Source: Chloroflexota bacterium (lineage in GTDB: Bacteria > Chloroflexota > Dehalococcoidia > Lucifugimonadales > JADFKI01). From it: a DNA stretch of 34,868 nt. Position numbers and translations under genes: made by a program. The stretch spans positions 1-34,868 of the forward strand of contig JADFKI010000003.1 in NCBI GenBank assembly GCA_022565015.1. Reading direction: 5' to 3'. Each line of letters begins with the position of its first letter. Positions within the stretch are counted from its first letter, which is position 1. The notes under the pieces were generated by a model, which had not been told where the DNA came from, did no database searches, and saw nothing but the letters and a program-made list of their open reading frames with translations. Shown here piece after piece: positions 17,224 to 23,872 of the stretch.

Positions 17224-18246
17224 TTACACAGGCTTCTCCGCCATCACCAGCCCTAGCTGCGTGGGCAGCGGGACTATCTTCGTGTTGATGAAGCCGGCGT
17301 CCTTGAGCCAGCCGACGACCTCCTCCCCTTCCCTATCGCCCGCTCCGGGGTCGAAGGCCACCATCACGTACAGGTGCTCCAGCGTGTCCAACCTGCTGCG
17401 CGCCTCATCGTCCTCCAGGCGCATGTAGTCCTGCACGATCACGATGCCGCCGGGGGCCATGATGTCGTGGGCCAGCTCGAGCAGGCGGCGGCAGTCCTCG
17501 TCGGGCTTGATCAAGATGACGCCTGATATGAGCACCACGTCGTACGGCCCACCCAGCTCCAACTCGAAGAAATCTCCCTCCAAGAAGCTGATGCGGCCCT
17601 GAAGGTCGTGGTCTTCGACGATGCCGCGGGCCAATGCCACGGGCTCCTTCTGGTCGACTACGATGGACTCCAGCTCCGCGTACGCTTCGCAGAGCGCTAT
17701 GCTGTAGCTCGCCGCGCCGCCTCCCAGGTCTATCATGCGGCGCTTATCGGTCAGGTCCACGTTGTCGACCAACAGCCGGCCCTGCCCCGTCATGGCGCGA
17801 TTGTGCTGCCCGAGCATGTAGTTGGTCCAATACGTCGGGGCGTCGACGAACCCCGTCTCGAAGGGTAGTTTTGTGTCTCCCGCGCGTATGATCTCGTCCA
17901 GGCGCCCCCACGAGGCCCAGGTGTTGGTGTGATGCAGGGCGTGGTCGCCTACATAGCCTGCCTTGCCCCTGACGAGATGCTCCGCGGCGACGGGGGTGTT
18001 GGCGTAAAGGTCGCCCCGCTTTTCGACGAGACCCAGCACGACGCATGTGTCCAGGAATGCGTGGACGTACTTTGCGTCGGCTCCGATTTTTACGGACAGG
18101 GCCTCCGGACTGAGCGGGCCGTCCTCCAGGTTGTTGAAGGCGTCGAGCTTGATTCCCGCCCTCAAGATCGCCGAGTACCAGAAGCTACGAGCGATTTCCC
18201 GAATATGCTCCGGGTCTGGTACGGCGGGATGAGAGTCTGAGGCCAT
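17224..18246 (-). CDS. SAM-dependent O-methyltransferase (class I, family 2 type)
   Basis: A 340-residue protein. The N-terminal 100 residues form a winged-helix dimerisation domain ('LSVKIGADAKYVHAFLDTCV', 'LGLVEKRGDLYANT'). The Rossmann domain follows, with the SAM motif 'MIDLGGGAASYSIAL' at 171-185, 'VVDQ' at strand 2, 'FLEGDFFELELGGPYDVVLI', and the 'PGGIVIVQDYMRLEDD' strand. It resembles hydroxyneurosporene and plant-type O-methyltransferases, but the acceptor cannot be inferred. I chose ATG 18246 (GGGAG 7 nt upstream). The frame extends 9 codons further to 18273 without support. Its 3' end is duplicated at 15634. Confidence 0.88.
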   Translation of the reverse strand: MASDSHPAVPDPEHIREIARSFWYSAILRAGIKLDAFNNLEDGPLSPEALSVKIGADAKYVHAFLDTCVVLGLVEKRGDLYANTPVAAEHLVRGKAGYVGDHALHHTNTWASWGRLDEIIRAGDTKLPFETGFVDAPTYWTNYMLGQHNRAMTGQGRLLVDNVDLTDKRRMIDLGGGAASYSIALCEAYAELESIVVDQKEPVALARGIVEDHDLQGRISFLEGDFFELELGGPYDVVLISGVILIKPDEDCRRLLELAHDIMAPGGIVIVQDYMRLEDDEARSRLDTLEHLYVMVAFDPGAGDREGEEVVGWLKDAGFINTKIVPLPTQLGLVMAEKPV

Positions 18247-18288
18247 TTTTTTCTCCCTAATACGATTGCGCAAGAAACCTCCGGGACA

Positions 18289-19293
18289 TTAATGCCCAAA
18301 GTAGCGGGCCAGCTCGTCCCTCTCGAATGTCGGCAGACCGACAACGCCTTTGGCTGTCCGAAGCTTCAGCCCTTCCTCTTTGGGGGTGATCTGTCCGATT
18401 TCGTAGGCTGGAATGCCTTCAGAGGCGAGGGCGTCCACGAGTCTCCGAGCCTCCGTTTGCGGAAGGGTGGCAAGCAGCGCTCCGGAGCCTATGAGGCCGA
18501 AGGGGTCGAGGCCCAGGGCATCGCATATTTTTCGACACTCGGGCAGAATCGGTATTCGCTCCATATCGATCATCAAGCCTACGTCCGCTCCCACCGCCAT
18601 TTCGAGAAGACCCGTGGCAAGTCCGCCCTCCGTGGGGTCGTGCATCGAGTGTATCTGCGTCGCGGCACAGGCGATCGATGCGGCCTTGACCACGCTTATG
18701 CCGGGAGTGAACAGATAGTCCTTTGCCTTTTCAATGGAATCATCCGAGACTCCTCGCTCCCGAAGCTCGTCGGGGACCTCCCGCGCCAGGAGGGATGTGC
18801 CCTCGATGGCGATGCCCTGAGTGAGCACGATGCTGTCGCCGGGCCTTGCGCCGGAGGTGAGCACGACCTTGTCTTTGTCGACCTCGCCCAGCATGGCTCC
18901 CACCGCTATGGGACGCGGCACATCGTAGGTGACTTCGGTGTGACCTCCGACCAGCGCGATGTTCATGGCATTACAGGCGTCGAGTAGCTGGTCGAATATG
19001 TCATGCACCATTTCGGGCAGAGTTCCCTCGGGCAGTAGCAGCGTCACCATCAGCCACTTGGGCGTGGCGCCCATTACGGCCAGATCGTTTGCGTTGACCT
19101 GTACGACGTACCAGCCGATGAGGTCTGTGGCGAATGTAATCGGGTCCGTCTTGGCGACCAGGTACCTGTCGCCAAAGTCTATGAGGGCCGCGTCTTCCCC
19201 GGCCTTTGGACCGAGGATTACGCGGGGGTCCTTGATGTCGATCTTGCCCAGTAGCCTGCTCAGAAGCTCAAGGGGCAGCTTGCCTGCTTGCAT
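18289..19293 (-). CDS. PurM/HypE-fold (AIR synthase-related) ATP-binding protein
   Basis: A 334-residue protein of the AIR synthase superfamily. The N-domain has the acidic metal/ATP pattern 'GEDAALIDFGDRYLVAKTDP' and 'VNANDLAVMGATPKWLMVTL'. The 'GGHTEVT' loop is at about 120. The C-domain has 'HDPTEGGLATGLLEMAVGA' and 'LIGSGALLATL'. It is closest in layout to HypE, but the HypE C-terminal Cys needed for hydrogenase cyano-ligand synthesis is absent (the protein ends 'ELARYFGH'), and no hyp genes are nearby. A hydrogenase role is therefore unlikely. The actual phosphorylated substrate is unknown. The ribosome site at ATG 19293 is weak. Confidence 0.82.
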   Translation of the reverse strand: MQAGKLPLELLSRLLGKIDIKDPRVILGPKAGEDAALIDFGDRYLVAKTDPITFATDLIGWYVVQVNANDLAVMGATPKWLMVTLLLPEGTLPEMVHDIFDQLLDACNAMNIALVGGHTEVTYDVPRPIAVGAMLGEVDKDKVVLTSGARPGDSIVLTQGIAIEGTSLLAREVPDELRERGVSDDSIEKAKDYLFTPGISVVKAASIACAATQIHSMHDPTEGGLATGLLEMAVGADVGLMIDMERIPILPECRKICDALGLDPFGLIGSGALLATLPQTEARRLVDALASEGIPAYEIGQITPKEEGLKLRTAKGVVGLPTFERDELARYFGH

Positions 19294-19452
19294 TTATCTT
19301 GAAACGGCCTACATTGGATTTTCCCTGGATGCTATCATAAGCTGGTGCGGCGCCGCATGTCTTGCCCCCAGGGAGAGAGGCATTGTGATACCGGCACGAG
19401 CTAAAACTTACTCCTGGAAAGAACATCTGTCCTCTTTGACTTACTTGAAAAA

Positions 19453-20157
19453 ATGATCACCACCGTATTCTTTGACCTGTACAACACGCTGGCGGGATTT
19501 CAGCCGTCGCGATACGAGATTCAGTCCCAGGCGCTTGCCGACTTTGACATCCAGGTGACGCCGGAGGGGATTCTGCGCGGCTACGCCCTGGCGGACGAGT
19601 TCATGTCGGAGCAAAACGCGACCAAGCCGATGCGCGGCCTCGACCGCCAGGAGCGTCGGGACTTCTTTGCCGAATACGAGCGCAGAGTCCTGGAGGGCGC
19701 GGGTGTTGAGGTCGATCGTGATAGGGCGCTGGAAATCTGGCGGCGCGTTAGGGAGGTGCCATACGGCCTGACCAGGTTCGGCGACGTGCTGCCCGTGTTG
19801 GACGCTCTGAAGCAAGAGGGTCTCACGCTGGGGCTGATAACGAACATCAATCAGGATGGCGACGAGCTGGCCGACAGTCTGGGTCTGACGTCGCATCTGG
19901 ACTTTACCGTGACTTCAGGCGAGGTGGGGTCGGAAAAGCCCAAGCCGCCAATCTTTCTTGCCGCGCTGGAAAAGGCCGGGGCGTCGCCTGACGAAGCCGT
20001 GCACGTGGGCGATCAGCTCACATCGGACATCGACGGCGCGCGAGGCGTGGGCATCAGCCCTGTCCTGCTGGACCGCGATGGAAACCATAAGGGCTATACC
20101 GAGGCGCCGCGTATCGAAGGGCTGGCTGAGTTGCCCGGAGTGCTTGCCGGCCTCTGA
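19453..20157 (+). CDS. HAD-superfamily hydrolase (haloacid dehalogenase-like)
   Basis: A 234-residue, single-domain hydrolase with a helical cap. Motif I is 'FFDLYNTLAGF' with nucleophile Asp8 and Tyr10 in place of the second Asp of phosphatases. A DxYxT motif is seen in 2-haloacid dehalogenases and some nucleotidases. Motif II is 'GLITNINQDGD', motif III Lys in 'GSEKPKPPIF', and motif IV 'VHVGDQLTSDIDGARGVG'. Both a dehalogenase and a phosphatase role remain open. It starts at ATG 19453 with a weak ribosome site, divergent from the PurM-fold gene. Confidence 0.85.
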   Translation: MITTVFFDLYNTLAGFQPSRYEIQSQALADFDIQVTPEGILRGYALADEFMSEQNATKPMRGLDRQERRDFFAEYERRVLEGAGVEVDRDRALEIWRRVREVPYGLTRFGDVLPVLDALKQEGLTLGLITNINQDGDELADSLGLTSHLDFTVTSGEVGSEKPKPPIFLAALEKAGASPDEAVHVGDQLTSDIDGARGVGISPVLLDRDGNHKGYTEAPRIEGLAELPGVLAGL

Positions 20158-20190
20158 GCAGTCAACCTCAACATTCGCCGAAAATGAATG

Positions 20191-20211
20191 AGGCCGGCGA
20201 TGAGCCGGCCT
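20191..20211. terminator. Hairpin between convergent genes
   Basis: Perfect 8-bp stem AGGCCGGC / GCCGGCCT with loop GATGA, 34 bases after the HAD stop and 34 bases before the SRPBCC stop on the other strand. The position suits a bidirectional terminator, but neither strand has a long T-run. Confidence 0.55.
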
Positions 20212-20244
20212 CCCCAAACCGAATCCGCTGGGATACCGAGGGTT

Positions 20245-20724
20245 TTAAGCCGCGACGGGCGCTCGGAAGTCGGAGCCTATCAACTCCCCTGTCATTACAT
20301 GCTGCTTTAGACCCGCAAGGGCGTTGCGCGTCCCGTTCTCGATCTTGCGCCTGACGACGAGCCTTTCCATGATCGAACCAAATAGGCCAAATCGCATGTT
20401 CACGTTGAGCTCGGTATAAACGAGTGTCTTGTCGCCCTGAGGCGTTATCTTCCACGTGCTGGATGATTCGTCAATCATTCCAAAGGGTTCAACTTTGTAG
20501 CTAAAGCCGACTCCCTCATTCCATTCTGTAATGAACTCCTCAATGCCACCGAAACCGGGAACGTCGCAGTGCCGAGCAGCGTCGACACCGCTGTTGCTGC
20601 TTGATGTGGAGTGGGACTCGGCGACCCCGGGCGCCCACTTGTACACACCGCCAAAGTCGGCGAGCACTTCCCAGACTTTCTCCGCGGGGGCGTCAATTAC
20701 AATCTGTCCTGAAACCTTGGTCAT
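20245..20724 (-). CDS. SRPBCC (START/polyketide-cyclase-like) family protein 1
   Basis: A 159-residue, soluble, single-domain protein with the helix-grip pattern: 'GQIVIDAPAEKVWEVLADFG', then 'WAPGVAES', beta-strand repeats and the long C-terminal helix 'IENGTRNALAGLKQHVMTG'. Such proteins enclose small hydrophobic ligands or catalyse cyclisation. No catalytic residues can be named. Start ATG 20724 with AGGAGAGG upstream. It follows its paralogue by 59 bases and is likely cotranscribed with it. Confidence 0.82.
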   Translation of the reverse strand: MTKVSGQIVIDAPAEKVWEVLADFGGVYKWAPGVAESHSTSSSNSGVDAARHCDVPGFGGIEEFITEWNEGVGFSYKVEPFGMIDESSSTWKITPQGDKTLVYTELNVNMRFGLFGSIMERLVVRRKIENGTRNALAGLKQHVMTGELIGSDFRAPVAA

Positions 20725-20783
20725 TTGCCTCTCCTATGATTAGAATCGTGTCAAAACTCGAATTACCTGGTCTGAATCTCCGC

Positions 20784-21248
20784 TCAGGCGCCTTCTGGCA
20801 TCGGCATAGGATCGCCCGTCTCGACATAGTGTTTCAGACTTGCCAACACCAGAGGGAGCAAGTCTTCGCGGTTCTGGCGTTCCACCTCAATCGGGTCTAC
20901 GGGCACGTCCGCTTTCAAGTCGTATTCGAGCGTTAAGGTAACAAAGCTCCCATTGCCGCTGTCCGCGATCGAGAAACTCCCACGCGCAGAGGCGAATGGC
21001 ACAGTGCCTTCGTAAATGTCTAGCGTGAAACCCTCTCCGGTCTTCCACTCAGTTGCTCGTTCCTCGACGTAACCCCCGTCGGGGAAATCGCAGCGCCGGG
21101 AGGCCTCCAAGCCTTCTTTGGCCTCTGATGTATAGTGCGACTTTGCTATTACGGGATTCCATACGCTCACTGATCCAAGGTCGGCTACAACCTTCCAAAC
21201 CTTCTCTCTTGGCGCGTCGATCTGAATTTCACTTGTAATTATCGTCAC
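20784..21248 (-). CDS. SRPBCC family protein 2
   Basis: A 154-residue paralogue of the downstream gene: 'TSEIQIDAPREKVWKVVADL', 'WNPVIAKSHYTSEAKEGLEA', 'RRCDFPDGGYVEERATEWKT', and C-terminal helix 'REDLLPLVLASLKHYVETG'. The frame is open from TTG 21254. I prefer GTG 21248 because AAGGAG then has a 9-nt spacing instead of 3, and the N-terminus 'MTIITSEIQIDAP' aligns exactly in length with the paralogue's 'MTKVSGQIVIDAP'. The ligand is unknown. Confidence 0.8.
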   Translation of the reverse strand: MTIITSEIQIDAPREKVWKVVADLGSVSVWNPVIAKSHYTSEAKEGLEASRRCDFPDGGYVEERATEWKTGEGFTLDIYEGTVPFASARGSFSIADSGNGSFVTLTLEYDLKADVPVDPIEVERQNREDLLPLVLASLKHYVETGDPMPMPEGA

Positions 21249-21564
21249 TTTCAATCGCTCCTTATAAATAGTTGCCTAGTTTTAATCATGAATAGCCTTG
21301 TTGTACTTTTCCTGCTGCGTTAGAACAATTCCTTCCGTTAAACGCCGGCAATCATAGCTTCCTCCTTTGGGAAATAAAAATGCGTTGCGCCGGTTCACCT
21401 ACACTCTCTGCTTGCCCAGGTCCCCGGTCCGATTATTGCCACGCCCCGAGCTGCAGTTGCACAGATTTCCACGGGTCGTTTCCCTGCACTCTATATAAAA
21501 ACCAGCGACCCGGCGTTGTTAGTGGACAAGATACTACCCTCACTCGCCAATAGTCGAATAATCG
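21249..21564. other. Intergenic stretch between SRPBCC 2 and TetR genes
   Basis: No gene of normal size. It contains a 5-codon frame with a perfect ribosome site (21338-21355, - strand) and A+T-rich patches that may hold the SRPBCC promoter, but I cannot pick convincing -35/-10 boxes. Confidence 0.5.
21338..21355 (-). promoter_or_regulatory. Possible leader mini-ORF (5 codons) upstream of the SRPBCC pair
   Basis: On the - strand AAAGGAGG, 5 bases, then ATG ATT GCC GGC GTT TAA. The ribosome site is the strongest in this region, although the frame encodes only MIAGV. It could be a translated leader, a remnant of a deleted gene, or chance. Confidence 0.25.
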
Positions 21565-22188
21565 CTATGCGCTGGGCTCGACTGAGCTCCAGAGTTTGCC
21601 CGTAAGCATCAGATCGAGCGCATGCTCCGCCGCATCCATATCCATCTCCGGTTCCCACGTGAGCTGAATCTGTAGTCCCAGCATCGTTCCGGCGATCACG
21701 CGCGCCAGCGCCCGGGGATCAACCTGGGGAACCGCCCTTCCCACAGCCTGTGCCTCGGTGACGGCCTTGGCGAGCGCTTCGAGGTACGGCTTGAAGGCCG
21801 GCAGCTGGCCGTCCATGATGCGCTGGTTTACCAGAGACTCGGCCCAGAGGAACAGTGCCAGCCTATTTGCCTCGGCGGATTCGGGAGATGTCATTAACGA
21901 CAGCGTTGCATCGACCAGGTTCAGTAGATTCGTCGCGCCGTCAACGCCACCGGAAGAATCTCTGTAGAACGACTCAGCCTGGCCTGCCGATCTCTCCCGT
22001 ATGGCGTCGATGATGTCCTCCTTGGTCTTGAAGTAGTGATAGACGGCGCCCCGTGAGAGCTCGGCCTCCAGACGTATATCCTCGATGGTCGTCTGGTGTA
22101 GGCCGCCTCGCGAGAAGCTTCTCACGGCAGCGTCTAGAATCTGCTGCCTCCGTTCTTCCATGTGCTCTTCGCTTACCTTCGGTGCCAT
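21565..22188 (-). CDS. TetR family transcriptional regulator
   Basis: A 207-residue one-component regulator. The DNA-binding helix-turn-helix is at about 12-58: 'RRQQILDAAVRSFSRGGLHQ', 'TTIEDIRLEAELSRGAVYHY', 'FKTKEDII'. The remainder is an alpha-helical ligand/dimer domain with no recognisable inducer site. It lies upstream of, and on the same strand as, the SRPBCC pair and may control it. Self-regulation is suggested by the palindrome at 22242-22257. Start ATG 22188 with a weak ribosome site. Confidence 0.88.
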   Translation of the reverse strand: MAPKVSEEHMEERRQQILDAAVRSFSRGGLHQTTIEDIRLEAELSRGAVYHYFKTKEDIIDAIRERSAGQAESFYRDSSGGVDGATNLLNLVDATLSLMTSPESAEANRLALFLWAESLVNQRIMDGQLPAFKPYLEALAKAVTEAQAVGRAVPQVDPRALARVIAGTMLGLQIQLTWEPEMDMDAAEHALDLMLTGKLWSSVEPSA

Positions 22189-22241
22189 GTTGCCGCCTGC
22201 TAACTCGATCCTTGGGTAACATCCACGGCCTCTGTGGTTTA

Positions 22242-22257
22242 CGGTTTTAATAAACCG
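22242..22257. promoter_or_regulatory. Candidate TetR operator
   Basis: Perfect inverted repeat CGGTTT-TAAT-AAACCG, 54 bases upstream of the TetR start codon and just downstream of an A+T-rich TATTATAAAT that could be the -10 region on the - strand. The 6-4-6 geometry suits a TetR dimer. This is inference only. Confidence 0.35.
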
Positions 22258-22429
22258 GCTGGCCGTCCTATTTATAATACATCTGATGAGTCTGGGCCGT
22301 CAAGGGTTCACGTTTGAACCTCGGCGATTTACGGATGTGGGAGTTGTACAGACTGACTGTCGGATAAGCGGGACAGTGGCGGTTCAATTCCATAAGTGCG
22401 AACGCCGTTAGAGAATTCGAGAGGGTGTG

Positions 22430-22470
22430 ACCTGATAGTAGAGCGCCTGCTTTGGGAGCAGGAGATCGCC
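22430..22470 (+). pseudogene. tRNA-Pro(TGG) fragment: part of D arm plus full anticodon arm
   Basis: TAGAGCGCCTGCTTTGGGAG and the next bases reproduce the D-arm end and anticodon arm of bacterial tRNA-Pro. The anticodon stem is CCTGC / GCAGG (22446-22450, 22458-22462) with loop TTTGGGA and anticodon TGG at 22453-22455, followed by AGATCGC. No T arm, acceptor stem or CCA end can be paired, so it is not a functional tRNA. It may be left from integration or excision at a tRNA-Pro gene. Confidence 0.6.
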
Positions 22471-22493
22471 AGACACGTCAGGAGACAGAAATA

Positions 22494-22521
22494 GGAAGGC
22501 CGGGCAAACGCCCGGCCTTCC
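22494..22521 (-). terminator. Strong hairpin downstream of the toxin-antitoxin pair
   Basis: Perfect 12-bp stem GGAAGGCCGGGC / GCCCGGCCTTCC with a 4-base loop AAAC, 27 bases after the stop of the RHH gene. On the - strand it is followed by TATTTCT, a weak T-run. It is the most stable-looking hairpin in this part of the window and probably ends the toxin-antitoxin transcript. The rest of the 22189-22548 gap shows only the tRNA fragment and the candidate operator. Confidence 0.65.
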
Positions 22522-22548
22522 ACTACATCTTGCTTTTGTACTCAGCCC

Positions 22549-23055
22549 CTAATGTTTTGCTGTCTCAAGATCCCTCAGCGCCTTGTATTCTTCACTACCA
22601 GGCTTCACTTTCCCAAACTCCTTGATTGACTCTTCCATAAGCCTAGACATTTCAGTAACCATGATTGTCGCGAGCTTTCTTATGCGTTCACCTGATAGGA
22701 AATACATGTCCGGCTCATCGCTGTCGGGCGGGATCTTCCCTTCTTCCACCATGGATTCTAATTCAGAGCGAACCCCCTCTCCCTGCAAAGCTGCAAAAGC
22801 CAACTGCATCCTCGGTGCCAGCAATGCCTGGTGAAGTAGGTACCTCGCCATGGTCGTTGTTCCCAAACTGGTTTCCTGGCCGAGCGTTCGGAGTTTTTTA
22901 TAATCTTCCTTAGTGATTCTCACCGATAACGTGTGTGAGAGCGTAGGCCTTACCTCTACCGTTACTTCCTCTAAATCTTCCAGATGATCGGCAACGCTTT
23001 CGGTCTCCCAGTTCGTAACCTCCTGATTATTATTGTCTCCCCTTTTTGTATTCAT
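22549..23055 (-). CDS. Ribbon-helix-helix-type antitoxin-like protein
   Basis: A 168-residue protein. The acidic N-terminus (1-45) precedes 'PTLSHTLSVRITKEDYKKLR' and 'LGTTTMARYLLHQALLA', a strand-helix-helix pattern of RHH DNA-binding antitoxins. The C-terminal half is helical and charged, without a family I recognise. The start ATG 23055 overlaps the upstream toxin stop as TGATG, so translation is coupled. The partner is the BrnT-like gene. Antitoxin is the likely role, but the RHH domain in the middle with a long C-terminal extension is unusual for BrnA. Confidence 0.6.
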   Translation of the reverse strand: MNTKRGDNNNQEVTNWETESVADHLEDLEEVTVEVRPTLSHTLSVRITKEDYKKLRTLGQETSLGTTTMARYLLHQALLAPRMQLAFAALQGEGVRSELESMVEEGKIPPDSDEPDMYFLSGERIRKLATIMVTEMSRLMEESIKEFGKVKPGSEEYKALRDLETAKH

Positions 23056-23339
23056 CAAACCATCCTCGTTGTCTTAGTTCTCCTTGCTAGGCGCTTCTCC
23101 TTTTTGTCGCATTCTCTGGCTGTTACCGGTCTCCAAGCCTCTCCGTCTACATGCTCAAGAACTACAGTCAAATAGCGTCCGGCGTCGCTTTGGCCTATTA
23201 TTATCAGTTTCCCACCCTTTTTGAAGGCACGAATCTGGCCCAAAATGGCCTCCTCCACTTCGCCGAGGAGCAGCTCTCTTTCTTCGATATGTGCGATGTT
23301 TCCATCATCCCACAAGATGTCTTCTATATAGACGATCAT
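23055..23339 (-). CDS. BrnT-like toxin (RelE-fold ribonuclease candidate)
   Basis: A 94-residue protein. 'EDILWDDGNIAHIEERELLL' followed by 'GEVEEAI' matches the N-terminal pattern of BrnT-type proteins (a WD, then a helix, where the usual His is replaced by Glu/Arg). 'GQSDAGRYLTVVLEHVDGEA' and 'WRPVTARECDKKEKR' match the core strands and C-terminal helix. BrnT is an mRNA-cleaving toxin neutralised by a following antitoxin gene (family knowledge), and the same gene order is seen here. The start is ATG 23339 with AAAGG 7 nt upstream. A longer open frame to 23396 lacks support. Confidence 0.6.
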   Translation of the reverse strand: MIVYIEDILWDDGNIAHIEERELLLGEVEEAILGQIRAFKKGGKLIIIGQSDAGRYLTVVLEHVDGEAWRPVTARECDKKEKRLARRTKTTRMV

Positions 23340-23872
23340 TTTTGAACCTTTCGACGCCTCCGGTAACAATGTATTACAAATAACCGCATTTGTCAATTAC
23401 TCCGCTAATAAAGCGGTTTACAAGTTTGCACCTGCTTCTTAAGCGGCAACGTGTCGTGGCCAAATATGACCCAGGTTTTTCTACACGGCCTTAGGATCAC
23501 GCAACTCTGGGAGCAGAGCAAGTGATACGACACTATCTGTTTTGAAGAGCGCCTGCCTTCCAAACAAGGGCTATCTAATTCTTCAAGGGGCCTTGTCATT
23601 GGTGTGCGGTTTCTAGCCCTTTATTAGGTGGCTAATCTCAAGTCGTGGCCGTTCGTGGTTTCCTACTTCGTGGTATGTATATCTGCGGACGCTCCGATAT
23701 CCTAAGTAGTATCCTAAGTAGTATCAGACCGGAGTCCGTCTCCAAGGACCGTTTCCTAGCAGAGCTTGTCGAACCACAGACACGCTAAAAAGCCCTGTAA
23801 CTATGTGTAAGATTTCGGGGTCGTCAGGTAACCTGTCACTCCGTGGAATGACCTAACTTGGACGCCAGAAAC
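23340..23872. other. Gene-free stretch between mfd and the toxin-antitoxin pair
   Basis: No convincing gene. Contains a tandem 12-bp repeat (23699-23722) and several C/G patches without a strong hairpin. The promoter of the toxin gene should lie near 23345-23420, where the sequence is A+T-rich (ATTACAAATAACCGCATTTG), but no clear boxes stand out. Confidence 0.5.
23699..23722. repeat. Tandem 12-bp direct repeat
   Basis: ATCCTAAGTAGT occurs twice back to back, followed by ATC. Could be a short slippage product or a protein binding site. Nothing else in the window matches it. Confidence 0.6.

Noticed and set aside
22370..22395. T arm of a second tRNA (GGTTCAATTCC)
   Set aside because: The stem does not pair beyond two bases and no other arms can be built around it.
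23405..23599. 64-residue frame downstream of mfd
   Set aside because: No ribosome site, no recognisable motifs and irregular codon use; likely chance.
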